12,180 bases of DNA, from NCBI GenBank assembly GCA_964477295.1, contig CAYZEZ010000136.1, positions 1 through 12,180 of the forward strand, in the 5' to 3' direction. The stretch's first letter is position 1. The number at the start of each line of letters is the position of its first letter. Under the pieces are notes generated by a model. The model did no database searches, was not told the DNA's origin, and saw only the letters and a program-made list of their open reading frames with translations. Below, one piece after another: positions 1 to 7,814 of this stretch. The translations under genes were made by a program, and so were the position numbers. The stretch is from CAYZEZ01 sp964477295 (GTDB lineage: Bacteria > Bacteroidota > Bacteroidia > Bacteroidales > SM23-62).

Positions 1-105
1 AGCTCCATAGGCTGGATTATTGTAAATATCTGCGCCGTTTTGTCCCAGAATCGTAGAAAATCCTGAAATACAGATAAATAGAAAAAAGAATGCAATTTTC
101 TTCAT
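1..105 (-). CDS. N-terminus of a secreted protein (partial, runs off the left edge)
   Basis: Only the first 35 codons are in the window. The start codon is the ATG complementary to 103-105, and the frame is open to the window edge. The peptide begins MKKIAFFFLFICISGFSTIL and continues GQNGADIYNNPAYGA. This is a typical signal peptide: Lys-rich start, about 15 hydrophobic residues, and a probable cleavage near the Gly-Gln pair at 21-22. The product should therefore be exported to the periplasm or beyond. The NPAYGA stretch just after the signal peptide resembles the start of secreted TPR-repeat proteins of Bacteroidota, but this is a faint resemblance and not an assignment. A -7-like sequence (TATTTTCG, minus strand, 144-151) lies about 40 nt upstream of the start. 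Confidence 0.7.
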   Translation of the reverse strand, partial: MKKIAFFFLFICISGFSTILGQNGADIYNNPAYGA

Positions 106-383
106 GATTACTCTAATAGTTTAACTTTTTGATTTATTCATGGCGAAAATACCTAAAAATGTTTTTTATTGATTCATTTATTGAAAAAAGTTCAAAAAAC
201 GTTCCAAAAATCAACTGAAGGTATAATGTGTTGATTTATGACAATATACAGGTCTCCTTGTGTCCAAAGCCTTATTGATTAAAAAATTTCTGTTAATAAA
301 TTATTTTTTTTTAATTTTATAAAGCGCTGTAAATTGATTTTCTTACTTTTCGTATTGGAAGTTGTAAACCTTATTCATAAAAA
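106..383. other. AT-rich divergent intergenic region
   Basis: This gap separates the minus-strand secreted protein from the plus-strand gene at 384, so it should hold both promoters. It is very AT-rich, with a run of nine T at 304-312 and an AGCGCT palindrome near 323. I found no open frame of coding character, no RNA gene and no convincing two-part promoter for the plus-strand gene. The T run is not preceded by a GC-rich stem, so it is not a terminator. Confidence 0.5.
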
Positions 384-1544
384 ATGAAAATACTTAGAAC
401 CATTGTAATCATTCTGATCATTTTGGTCCTGATACCAGTTGTGAGCTGGATATTCTGGAATTTAAAGCCGAGTCGACCGATAGATTTGCTGGTTCTCGAT
501 AAAACTGTTCTATCATTGGATCAAAAGGAGCACAGGGCCCTTTTCTGGTTGTTAGACAATGAAAAGTTTGTCAAATCAAATAAAAAGGCTTATAACAAAA
601 ACAAGGATTATTATGGATTTCATCCCCTGAAACCACTGAAGACCAAAAAATATGAAATCAACAGTAGTTTTAAGATGGAGGAGATCGATGAAGTGGTTGC
701 CGACAATGATGGTATTTATTATGCCGACATGCGAGGTGTTTATTTTAACGAATGGTATGAGCGCTCATTATCCAGTGGCCTGGGAAATATCATTGAAGGA
801 GGTATGAATAATTCAGATTATCTCCTGTTAAAAAGGATGTATGAGGAGAATAAGCTGATTGTGATGGAATATAATTTTTTCGGCCCGCCTACGGATGAAT
901 TTGTAAGGTTCAGAGCCGAAAACCTGATTGACGTTCATTGGAGTGGCTGGATCGGGAAATACTTTCACCATTTAAATCCAAAAAAGTCGAAGGATATCCC
1001 TGGCTGGGTTGCTGATGCAATTATTTCGGGTAATAATGGAGAGTGGCCTTATAGCGGCAGCGGCATTATACTTATAAATGAATTACAAAAGAAATACATT
1101 GTTTTGGAGGAAGGAGTTCATCTGGACGTAAATGTTCCGGAAATTCAGACAGGTGAAGCAGGATTTAAGGGTATCTCATTGCCTGACATGGTGCCCTATC
1201 CAAATTGGTTTGAAATCAATACAACTGATCAGAATTCGGTTTTAGCTGAGTTTAAAATCCATGTTAACCTTGATGGCAAGTCTATCCTGGATCAGAATAA
1301 CATTCCATCACGGTTCCCGGCAATCATAAAATCCGGCAAAGGGGCGCCCGTTTATTACTTCTGCGGTAATTTTTCACAATATGATATACATATGATAACT
1401 GCTAAATTAGCGGGAATACATGTATTTGAGAAGTTGTTTTACAGCAACAAGCCCCAAAGTAATTCCAAGTTTTTCTGGACCTATTATTTTCCCCTTGTCT
1501 CAAAAATCATTGATGATTATCAGCAGGAATCACATCCTGAATAA
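384..1544 (+). CDS. Unrecognised membrane-anchored periplasmic protein, 386 aa
   Basis: I do not recognise the family. Residues 1-5 (MKILR) are positively charged, and residues 6-26 form one strongly hydrophobic segment without a lipobox Cys. This suggests an uncleaved N-terminal anchor with the remaining ~360 residues in the periplasm. That part is rich in aromatic residues and looks like a folded alpha/beta enzyme-like domain. Notable segments are VVADNDGIYYADMRGVYFNEW (from about 104, around an Asp-rich strand turn), HWSGWIGKYFHHLNP (about 184-198), NGEWPYSGSGIILIN (about 218-232) and the C-terminal FFWTYYFPL (about 364-372). The gene has its own downstream terminator and is probably monocistronic. 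The ATG at 384 directly precedes the charged and hydrophobic N-terminus, which supports this start. There is no frameshift. Function cannot be assigned from the sequence. Confidence 0.85.
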   Translation: MKILRTIVIILIILVLIPVVSWIFWNLKPSRPIDLLVLDKTVLSLDQKEHRALFWLLDNEKFVKSNKKAYNKNKDYYGFHPLKPLKTKKYEINSSFKMEEIDEVVADNDGIYYADMRGVYFNEWYERSLSSGLGNIIEGGMNNSDYLLLKRMYEENKLIVMEYNFFGPPTDEFVRFRAENLIDVHWSGWIGKYFHHLNPKKSKDIPGWVADAIISGNNGEWPYSGSGIILINELQKKYIVLEEGVHLDVNVPEIQTGEAGFKGISLPDMVPYPNWFEINTTDQNSVLAEFKIHVNLDGKSILDQNNIPSRFPAIIKSGKGAPVYYFCGNFSQYDIHMITAKLAGIHVFEKLFYSNKPQSNSKFFWTYYFPLVSKIIDDYQQESHPE

Positions 1545-1564
1545 TATATAATTTTTACCGGACA

Positions 1565-1602
1565 GGCTGCCTGGTTTTTATTATCTTCAGGCAGCCTTTT
1601 TT
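1565..1602 (+). terminator. Intrinsic terminator after the 384-1544 gene
   Basis: A perfect 9-bp inverted repeat, GGCTGCCTG (1565-1573) and CAGGCAGCC (1588-1596), encloses a 14-nt AT-rich loop. Six T follow directly (1597-1602). This is a textbook Rho-independent terminator 20 nt after the stop codon of the upstream gene and 19 nt before the next start codon. Confidence 0.9.
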
Positions 1603-1621
1603 CTCTTGATTTGACTATTGT

Positions 1622-2392
1622 ATGCTAAAGATAGCCCAGATTCAATCTGACCTGATGTGGGAGAATATTTCGGGCAACCTGAAGTGTTTTTCGGCAAAAA
1701 TTGAACAGTTTAGGAATCTGGCGGATATTATACTGCTGCCTGAACTATTCTCGACAGGTTTTACTATGCGTACCGATGAATTGGCAGAGAAAATGAACGG
1801 CAATACCATCCGGTGGATGAAGTCACAGGCTGCTTCTGCCAATGCTGTCATAGGAGGGAGCATAATTATTGAGGAGCAGGGCAATTACCTGAACAGGTTC
1901 CTGTGGATCTCACCAGATGGTTCGTTGACCTGTTATGATAAGAAGCATTTATTCAGGATGGGTGAGGAAGATAAGCACTTTACAGCGGGAAATGCCATTA
2001 AGGTGGTTGAATTAAATGGATGGCGCATACGGTTGAATATTTGCTACGACCTGAGGTTTCCAGTTTGGAGCCGAAATACCGGAGACTATGATCTGTTAAT
2101 CAATATTGCCAGTTGGCCGGAAAGCAGGAAGAAGGCCTGGAAGATTCTCCTGCAGGCCAGGGCTATTGAGAACCAGTGTTACGTGATAGCATTAAACCGT
2201 ATCGGTAAGGATGGAAATGGCATAACCTATTCCGGTGATTCCATGGCCATTGATTTCAAAGGTAATCCTATGAAAATATTTCCTTCCTGCAGGGAGGAAA
2301 GCTCAATAATCGATCTTGATCTTGAGGGACTTCGGCGTTTCAGGAACAAGTTTCCGGTATACCTGGATGCAGATCCTTTCAGACTGTTATAA
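1622..2392 (+). CDS. Carbon-nitrogen hydrolase, YafV/omega-amidase type
   Basis: This is a nitrilase-superfamily amidohydrolase of 256 aa, the usual size for omega-amidases of the YafV/Nit2 group. These remove ammonia from alpha-keto acid amides such as 2-oxoglutaramate or the transaminated form of methionine. The full Glu-Lys-Cys catalytic triad is visible: E41 in LPELFSTGF, K107 in YDKKHLF, and C141 in NICYDLRFPVW. The combination YDKxHLFRM..E followed by CYDLRFPVW is characteristic of the YafV branch, and no extra domains are present. It is predicted cytosolic. The gene lies 19 nt after a strong terminator and ends 14 nt before the convergent slyD-like gene, so it appears to be a single-gene unit. 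The exact substrate is inferred from family resemblance. Confidence is high for superfamily and moderate for omega-amidase activity. Confidence 0.9.
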   Translation: MLKIAQIQSDLMWENISGNLKCFSAKIEQFRNLADIILLPELFSTGFTMRTDELAEKMNGNTIRWMKSQAASANAVIGGSIIIEEQGNYLNRFLWISPDGSLTCYDKKHLFRMGEEDKHFTAGNAIKVVELNGWRIRLNICYDLRFPVWSRNTGDYDLLINIASWPESRKKAWKILLQARAIENQCYVIALNRIGKDGNGITYSGDSMAIDFKGNPMKIFPSCREESSIIDLDLEGLRRFRNKFPVYLDADPFRLL

Positions 2393-2406
2393 CCCAGTGT
2401 TTTATA

Positions 2407-2934
2407 TTATTCTTTATGGCTGCAGTCAGGATCATCGCAATCATGACATTGATCGGCAGAATGAACGTGACCGTGCCGGATCTCATCGGGAGTAGCTTCC
2501 CTGATATCTACTACAGTGCCTTTAAAGTTCAGGTCATTACCGGCCAATGGATGATTAAAGTCCATTTTTACAGATTCAATACTCTTTTCGAGAATGATTC
2601 CATTCATTCTTTTTCCTGAGGTATCCATCATAGGGATAGTATTTCCTGGCAGTAAAAGGTCGTCATCAACCTTGCCATCCACTTTAAATGCTTTCATTGG
2701 TACTTCAACCACAGCCTCTTCAATATAAGGACCGTATGCTTCTTCAGAGATGAGTTTAAATTCGAAATTATCATCTACTACCAGACCATCCAGATGTGAT
2801 TCGAACCTGGGAAGGAGGTTCCCGGATCCAAATATAAAAGTCAGCGGATTCTCATTAGTTACGGTCTCCATTACTTGTCCATCAACTGTCAACTCATAGG
2901 TAATAGATACAACCTGATTCTTTGCTATATTCAT
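2407..2934 (-). CDS. slyD: SlyD-like FKBP-type peptidyl-prolyl cis-trans isomerase
   Basis: This is a cytosolic prolyl isomerase and chaperone of the SlyD class. With the start used here the protein is 175 aa, MNIAKNQVVSITYEL onward, matching the normal SlyD N-terminus. The frame stays open 12 codons further upstream (to 2970), but those residues match nothing in the family and a -7-like TTTATTTG (2957-2964) lies inside them. The FKBP half-domains flank an insert-in-flap chaperone domain: TFIFGSGNLLPRFESHLDG (about 32-50) and AYGPY precede it, and FNHPLAGNDLNFKG follows it. The last 22 residues hold H154, H156, H158, C163, H164, C166, C171 and H173, a short version of the metal-binding tail of SlyD. 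A role in nickel or zinc handling is inferred from the family. The gene is convergent with the hydrolase gene and lies downstream of the outer-membrane protein gene. Confidence 0.9.
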   Translation of the reverse strand: MNIAKNQVVSITYELTVDGQVMETVTNENPLTFIFGSGNLLPRFESHLDGLVVDDNFEFKLISEEAYGPYIEEAVVEVPMKAFKVDGKVDDDLLLPGNTIPMMDTSGKRMNGIILEKSIESVKMDFNHPLAGNDLNFKGTVVDIREATPDEIRHGHVHSADQCHDCDDPDCSHKE

Positions 2935-3010
2935 TTTGTGGGAATTAAATTTCCTGCAAATAAAGGACAATTTTGTCTGATAATAAAACCATAATTGTTA
3001 AAATTTGATT

Positions 3011-3057
3011 AAAAAAGGGAGCTATCAGTATACTGGTCCCGATCTGATGTAGATAGC
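3011..3057 (-). terminator. Probable terminator of the 3062-3655 gene, with an alternative stem
   Basis: On the minus strand, just after the stop codon, the RNA can pair GGGA (3040-3037) with TCCC (3020-3017), followed directly by six T (3016-3011). Inside lies the palindrome CAGTATACTG (3026-3035). A competing stem pairs GCTATC (3057-3052) with GATAGC (3026-3021) and cannot form together with the first. The T run after a stem supports termination, but the main stem is only 4 bp plus the palindrome, so the call is tentative. Confidence 0.45.
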
Positions 3058-3061
3058 ACAT

Positions 3062-3655
3062 TTAGAAGATAAATCCTATCCGGACAATTGGATTGCTATA
3101 GGGCGACCTTGCACTCTCATTCAGGTTGTATAATACTGAAATGTTAAAAGCAGATCTTTTTCCAACAGGTTGAATAATCCCACCACCAACCAGGACAGAA
3201 TGGACTAGGAACCGGCCAGTTCCATTATAGGGAGGTTCAAAGTACTCCCGTTCCAGGCTTAACATCTCATATTCAACCTGGGCAAATACCCCGGTATTTA
3301 ATCCTATGTTCAGTCCTTCGCCAAGGTTTTGGATGACAATAAACCGTGAAAAGATACTTCCTCCATAGATGGCTGTCTCGTAAGGATAAATAAATCCTTT
3401 ATCCCTGAAATACTCAAACCGTGAACCAAGGCCGGCAGACAATCGTGGGGTGATATAATAACCCACCAGCGGGGAAATCTCAATGTTCGTTATAGTGCCG
3501 AACTGCATCCCAAAATTTCCACCAAAGAATATCCTGTCAATGGGCCGGAGTTCCTCATCATACGTGTCCTGGGCATTGAGTTCGTTTAAAGCCGAACTGA
3601 GAGTGATCAGGCAGATAATCAGAAACACTATCTTGTATTTATAGTATTGCAGCAT
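3062..3655 (-). CDS. Small outer-membrane beta-barrel protein with signal peptide
   Basis: The start used (ATG at 3653-3655) gives 197 aa. It begins MLQYYKYKIVFLIICLITLS and cleaves after NAQ (about residue 28), a common signal-peptidase I site in Bacteroidota. The mature part alternates polar and hydrophobic residues in short amphipathic stretches joined by Gly/Asn turns (FFGGNFGMQFG, LSAGLGSRFEYF, AIYGGSIFSRF, LNIGLNTGVFAQVEYE, VLVGGGIIQPVG). It ends with an aromatic-rich strand and a final Phe (IVRIGFIF), the usual outer-membrane insertion signal. It probably forms an 8- to 10-stranded barrel; no specific cargo or function can be inferred. An in-frame ATG eight codons upstream (3677-3679) is the alternative start, but a perfect TAnnTTTG promoter element lies between the two, favouring the shorter form. 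Confidence 0.85.
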   Translation of the reverse strand: MLQYYKYKIVFLIICLITLSSALNELNAQDTYDEELRPIDRIFFGGNFGMQFGTITNIEISPLVGYYITPRLSAGLGSRFEYFRDKGFIYPYETAIYGGSIFSRFIVIQNLGEGLNIGLNTGVFAQVEYEMLSLEREYFEPPYNGTGRFLVHSVLVGGGIIQPVGKRSAFNISVLYNLNESARSPYSNPIVRIGFIF

Positions 3656-3665
3656 GGTTCCCGGA

Positions 3666-3673
3666 CAAATATA
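3666..3673 (-). promoter_or_regulatory. Candidate -7 promoter element for the outer-membrane protein gene
   Basis: TATATTTG on the minus strand matches the Bacteroidota -7 consensus TAnnTTTG exactly. It ends 10 nt before the ATG at 3655, which would give a leader of only a few nucleotides. No TTTG -33 element is present at the expected distance, so this rests on one half of the promoter. If real, it rules out the upstream in-frame start at 3679. Confidence 0.4.
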
Positions 3674-3744
3674 ATTCATAATTTTAGAATCATTTGTTAA
3701 ATTACCGCTGTTATTAACTGACCTGAATATTTAACTGAACACAT

Positions 3745-4458
3745 ATGAACATTATTGTGACAGGAGCAAGTCGTGGTATTGGATTCAACCTCGTAAAAGC
3801 ATTTGCAGCCGACCAAAACAACAAGATTATTGCCATTGCACGGGATAAGGAACGTTTGCAGGAACTTAGAAAGATCACAAGGGCTTATCATGATGGAGGT
3901 GAGGTAATCCCGGTTTCATTTGATCTGAGTGAGATTAAACGGATTAAAGAAGATCTGATACCTGTCATCGAAAAGCACATGACCAGTGTGGATATACTGG
4001 TAAACAATGCTGGATTTCTGAGGAGGAAATCTTTTCAGTCCACGACCCAGGAAGAGGTGGAGATGAGTTTCACGGTGAATTTTACGGCTCCATTTTTTTT
4101 AATACAGGGTTTGATGGATATGTTATTGGATTCAGTAAATCCACATATTTTGAACATCTCGAGCATGGCTGGTTTTCAGGGATCCATTAAATTTCCAGGC
4201 CTTTCGGCCTATAGTGCATCCAAAGCAGCCATTGCCAGCCTGACTGAATGCCTTTCCAGTGAATTCAAAGAAACACGGATAACTTTTAATTGCATAACCA
4301 TTGGAGCGGTACAGACAGAGATGTTTGCGGAAGCTTTCCCGGGCTATAAGGCTCCCCTGGATGCATCTGAGATGGCTGCATTCATCAAGGATTTTACTAT
4401 GAACGGACACAGGTATTTCAGGGGACAGATAATTCCTGTAACCACCTCAACACCATAA
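3745..4458 (+). CDS. SDR-family short-chain dehydrogenase/reductase
   Basis: This 237-aa cytosolic oxidoreductase has a classical SDR Rossmann fold. The cofactor loop is TGASRGIG (6-13). R10 and R33 (the latter after the second strand) favour NADP(H), and D60 is the adenine-contacting Asp. NNAG is at 87-90. The catalytic tetrad is complete: N112, S140 in NISSMAG, Y156 and K160 in YSASK. The C-terminus is short. It ends YFRGQIIPVTTSTP where many relatives continue with an IPVDGG-type segment, so it resembles compact sepiapterin/FabG-like SDRs of about 235 aa. The substrate cannot be deduced. The gene is divergent from the outer-membrane protein gene and runs tail to tail into buk with only 11 nt between the two stop codons. 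There is no evidence that it belongs to the fermentation operon. Confidence 0.9.
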   Translation: MNIIVTGASRGIGFNLVKAFAADQNNKIIAIARDKERLQELRKITRAYHDGGEVIPVSFDLSEIKRIKEDLIPVIEKHMTSVDILVNNAGFLRRKSFQSTTQEEVEMSFTVNFTAPFFLIQGLMDMLLDSVNPHILNISSMAGFQGSIKFPGLSAYSASKAAIASLTECLSSEFKETRITFNCITIGAVQTEMFAEAFPGYKAPLDASEMAAFIKDFTMNGHRYFRGQIIPVTTSTP

Positions 4459-4469
4459 ATAGAAATTAG

Positions 4470-5588
4470 TTATTGTTTTTTGGGCAAATCATTCGGCAGC
4501 ACCATATTACTCTTGTCGTATTCTTTGGGTTCTACCTGGCCTTTTAATATCATCAGTCCATTCATGGCCAGTGCATGCATTTCATCTTCACCGGGGTAGA
4601 TAACAACAGGGGCTATAAATGAAACCATTTTCTTGATATATTCGCAGACCATAGGGTTATTTGCGATACCTCCGGTCAGAATGATTCCATCCACTTCACC
4701 CTGGAGTACTGTAGCCATAGCACCTATTTCCTTTGCGATCTGGTAACTCATGCCTTCCTGGATAAGCTTGGCCCGTTCATCTCCATCATCTGCCATAAGT
4801 TCAATCTCATAAGCATTGTTGGTTCCAAAATAGGCCATATATCCACCGTGCCCTGTTATCATTTTCTTCACTTCATCAAGCGATGTGTCATCCCTGAAGC
4901 AATACTCGGCCAAAGCTCCGACAGGTAAGGTGCCGGACCTTTCCGGTGAGAAAGGACCCTCACCGTCAAGGGCCTGGTTTACGTCAATAACCCGTCCATT
5001 CTTATGGGCACCTATTGAAATACCACCTCCCATATGGACGACGATCAGGTTTAGGTCCTCATACTTTTTATTGAGGAGCCTGGCATATGATCGTGCGGTT
5101 GCTTTCTGGTTCAGGGCATGAAAAATAGACATTCGTTTAAATTCAGGATGACCCGTTATCCGTGCCACCTGGTTCAATTCATCCACCACCACGGGATCTG
5201 CAATGTAAGCAGTGGCATTGGGAAGCGAATGTGCAATGTCATCGGCAATTAATCCCCCAAGATTACTTGCATGCTGTCCGAGTACACCTTCCATAAGGTC
5301 ATTAATCATTGCCTTATTCAATTTATAAATACCTGATTTAATAGGTTTTATTAATCCGCCGCGCCCTACAACCGCTTCAATCTTATCGATTTCTATATGA
5401 GCGTTCTTTAGTTCCTCTAGGATAATATCCTTCCTGAACTGGTACTGGTCAGATATCCTTTTAAACTTTTTTAATTTATTGTTTTCGTGAGGAATACTCT
5501 TAAGGAAGATAACCTTGGTATTCAAGTACACCGCAATCTTGGTGGAAGTTGATCCCGGATTAATAGCAAGAATATGATGTAATGCCAT
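4470..5588 (-). CDS. buk: Butyrate kinase
   Basis: This enzyme transfers the phosphate of butyryl-phosphate (or branched-chain homologues) to ADP, the ATP-yielding last step of butyrate formation. The 372-aa length is normal, and the ASKHA (acetate and sugar kinase) fold motifs are clear: NPGSTSTKIAVY at 10-21, GRGGL at 75-79, DPVVVDE at 131-137, HMGGGISIGAH at 185-195 (phosphate binding), DGEGPFSPERSGTLP at 208-222, ILTGGIA at 303-309 and PGEDEMHALAMNG at 332-344. The GPFSPERSG segment separates butyrate kinases from acetate kinases. It is the last gene of the five-gene operon, 26 nt after ptb, so the two are almost certainly co-transcribed. Specificity for butyryl- versus isobutyryl- or isovaleryl-phosphate cannot be read from the sequence. 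No terminator hairpin is evident before the convergent SDR gene. Confidence 0.95.
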   Translation of the reverse strand: MALHHILAINPGSTSTKIAVYLNTKVIFLKSIPHENNKLKKFKRISDQYQFRKDIILEELKNAHIEIDKIEAVVGRGGLIKPIKSGIYKLNKAMINDLMEGVLGQHASNLGGLIADDIAHSLPNATAYIADPVVVDELNQVARITGHPEFKRMSIFHALNQKATARSYARLLNKKYEDLNLIVVHMGGGISIGAHKNGRVIDVNQALDGEGPFSPERSGTLPVGALAEYCFRDDTSLDEVKKMITGHGGYMAYFGTNNAYEIELMADDGDERAKLIQEGMSYQIAKEIGAMATVLQGEVDGIILTGGIANNPMVCEYIKKMVSFIAPVVIYPGEDEMHALAMNGLMILKGQVEPKEYDKSNMVLPNDLPKKQ

Positions 5589-5614
5589 AATTAAATTTTT
5601 ATATGAGCGCTGAA

Positions 5615-6514
5615 CTATTCCAACGCTGCTGCCAGTGCTATTGACATCAGTTTACTTTGATCAGAGTCTGAGCGACTGGTTAAAACTACCGGTACGCTTG
5701 CCCCCATAACAATTGCTGCTGAAGTGGCCCCTCCCAGGAATATCATCGATTTATATAAAATATTACCACTATTCAGATCAGGAGCTAAAAGCAGATCAGC
5801 ATCACCTGCAACATTCCCATCTATGTTTTTATGTTCAGCAGCTTGTTTCGAAACAGCAATATCCAGGGCGAGGGGGCCATCAATTATACAGCCACTGATT
5901 TTGCCCTGTCGATTCATTTGTTTGATCTGGCTTGCATGAACCGTAGATTCAATCTTATCATTTACCATCTCAATGGGGCCAAGTACAGCTACTTTGGGAT
6001 TCATTTTTCCCAGCCTGTGGAATACTTCTACCGCATTCAGAATGATACTGATTTTTTCTTTAAGCCCGGGCTTAATGCTCATGGCTGCATCCGTGATTCC
6101 CAACAATTTATGATATCCGGTCAGTTCCATGAAGGCAAAATGGCTTAACATGTCCCGCTTCCTTAATCCATTCTTTTTATGCAATATGGCTTTTAGCAGG
6201 GGAGCAGTCGAGACCATTCCTTTCATCAGGATATCCGCTTCGCCATTCCTGATTATATCCACTGCAGTAATGCAGGAAGAAACAGGATCAGGATCATGAA
6301 CTACCTCAACATTTTCCAGGCTGAAATGAATCGATTCGGCAATTTGTTTAATCTGGTCTGAGTCTCCTATCAGGACTGGTTCGATTATTCTCTCATGAAA
6401 AGCTTTATGGATTGCCATTAATACAGGTGGGTCCTGTGCAGCTGCAATAGCAATCCTTTTTGTTTTTTTTATTTGTGCAGTTTGATGGAATTCCTCCAGG
6501 GTTATCAGTTCCAT
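5615..6514 (-). CDS. ptb: Phosphate butyryltransferase
   Basis: This enzyme converts butyryl-CoA plus phosphate to butyryl-phosphate and CoA, supplying the adjacent butyrate kinase. At 299 aa it has the usual length. Family segments are DILMKGMVSTAPLLKAIL (94-111), DGPLALDIAVS (212-222), DADLLLAPDLNSGN (238-251) and VPVVLTSRSDS (274-284). The short length and the ILMKG..ST.PLLKA block place it with Ptb and not with Pta, although both share the phosphotransacylase fold. It is cytosolic. It lies 73 nt downstream of ackA and 26 nt upstream of buk, forming the standard ptb-buk pair. Acceptance of branched-chain acyl-CoAs from amino-acid fermentation is known in the family and is possible here. 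The sequence is complete with no anomaly. Confidence 0.95.
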   Translation of the reverse strand: MELITLEEFHQTAQIKKTKRIAIAAAQDPPVLMAIHKAFHERIIEPVLIGDSDQIKQIAESIHFSLENVEVVHDPDPVSSCITAVDIIRNGEADILMKGMVSTAPLLKAILHKKNGLRKRDMLSHFAFMELTGYHKLLGITDAAMSIKPGLKEKISIILNAVEVFHRLGKMNPKVAVLGPIEMVNDKIESTVHASQIKQMNRQGKISGCIIDGPLALDIAVSKQAAEHKNIDGNVAGDADLLLAPDLNSGNILYKSMIFLGGATSAAIVMGASVPVVLTSRSDSDQSKLMSIALAAALE

Positions 6515-6587
6515 TCAGATCATTTTTAAATATATACCTCCGAATGAGGATACAACACAGAGAAACCAATCAGGAAATAAAAACAGA

Positions 6588-7787
6588 TTACTTCCCGACC
6601 AACCTCAAGGTGTCTTCAGCAATGGTAAGTTCCTCATTAGTTGGAACTACCATTACAGTCACTTTGGAAGATTCTTTACTTATGACTGCTTCTTTTCCCC
6701 TAAGGCCTTCGTTCCTTGAAACATCGAGTTCCAGGCCCAGGAAATCAAGATTCATACATATTTCCCTCCTTGTATAGGGTGCATTTTCTCCGATACCTCC
6801 AGTAAATACAACGACGTTTACCCCACCCATTGCTGCAGCGTATGAACCGATATATTTTCTAATTCTGTAGTGATACATATCAAGACCCAGTATAGCCCGT
6901 TCGTTCCCTTTTTTAGCCTCTTCATCAATTTCCCTCATGTCGGATGATACACCTGTTATCCCGAGCATTCCACTGTGTTTGTTGATAAGTGTGTTGGTTG
7001 TTACCGGACCAATCTCCTCCTTTTTCATAATATACATCAGAACACCCAGATCTAAATCCCCGGTACGGGTTCCCATTATCAAACCCTCCACCGGTGTCAG
7101 GCCCATGGAGGTATCTACTGATTTCCCGTATTGTACAGCTGCCATGGAAGCACCATTACCCAGATGGCAGGTGATGATCTTCAACTCACGGATATCCTTA
7201 TTTAATATTTCTGCGGCTCGTTTTGATACATACCTGTGACTGGTCCCGTGAAATCCATATCTTCTTAATCCGTATTTCAGAGAAAGGGGATAGGGTATGG
7301 CATACATATAGGCATACTGAGGCATGGTCTGATGAAATGCCGTATCGAAAACGCCCACCTGTGGCACTTCAGGAAGGAGTTCCTTGATGGCCAGAATACC
7401 TTTCAGGTTTGGTGGGTTGTGAAGAGGGGCAAGGTCAGCCACCTCTTCGATTTTTTCAATTACTTCGTCGTTAATGAGTACACTGTCCTGAAATTTCTCA
7501 CCACCGTGTACAACCCGGTGCCCGACTGCATCAATTTCATCAAAGCTTTTCAGGCTGCCTCTTTTTTTACTTGTCAGGATTCCCAGTAAATATTCTATAC
7601 CGGCCTGGTGATCAACGACTTCCCCTTCAAGTTTTACACTCTCACCCTTATGGTTTTCATGTATAATATATGAGCCATGTAATCCTATCTTATCAACAGT
7701 ACCTTTCGCTAAGGCAACTTTCTTTGTCATATCAAATAACTGGTATTTGATGGATGAACTTCCGCAGTTTAATACAATGATCTTCAT
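6588..7787 (-). CDS. ackA: Acetate kinase
   Basis: This enzyme makes ATP and acetate from acetyl-phosphate and ADP. The protein is 399 aa, the normal size. Every residue established as important in characterised acetate kinases is present: N7, S10, S12 and K14 in the first phosphate loop (LNCGSSSIK), R91 in GHRVVHGG, D148 in FDTAFH, H180 in YGFHGTSH, R241 in GTRTGDLD, and the C-terminal Glu in PTNEE (385). HLGNGAS at 208-214 is the second phosphate motif, and FTGGIGENAP lies in the adenosine site. It sits 27 nt after the dehydrogenase-like gene and 73 nt before ptb, so its partner pta is separated from it by one gene instead of lying adjacent. Full activity is expected. Confidence 0.97.
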   Translation of the reverse strand: MKIIVLNCGSSSIKYQLFDMTKKVALAKGTVDKIGLHGSYIIHENHKGESVKLEGEVVDHQAGIEYLLGILTSKKRGSLKSFDEIDAVGHRVVHGGEKFQDSVLINDEVIEKIEEVADLAPLHNPPNLKGILAIKELLPEVPQVGVFDTAFHQTMPQYAYMYAIPYPLSLKYGLRRYGFHGTSHRYVSKRAAEILNKDIRELKIITCHLGNGASMAAVQYGKSVDTSMGLTPVEGLIMGTRTGDLDLGVLMYIMKKEEIGPVTTNTLINKHSGMLGITGVSSDMREIDEEAKKGNERAILGLDMYHYRIRKYIGSYAAAMGGVNVVVFTGGIGENAPYTRREICMNLDFLGLELDVSRNEGLRGKEAVISKESSKVTVMVVPTNEELTIAEDTLRLVGK

Positions 7788-7814
7788 TTAAAGTGTATTG
7801 AAAATGGATTATAG

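Noticed and set aside
2386..2393. GTTATAAC, the same core as the 9978-9993 palindrome
   Set aside because: Only 8 bp match, and it lies at the stop codon of the hydrolase gene between two convergent genes, where an operator would have no promoter to act on.
2935..2970. Longer start for the slyD-like gene
   Set aside because: The 12 added residues do not resemble the SlyD N-terminus, which begins naturally at the ATG at 2932-2934.
3656..3679. Longer start for the outer-membrane protein (ATG at 3677-3679)
   Set aside because: It would add eight residues ahead of a normal signal peptide and would place a perfect TAnnTTTG element inside the coding sequence.
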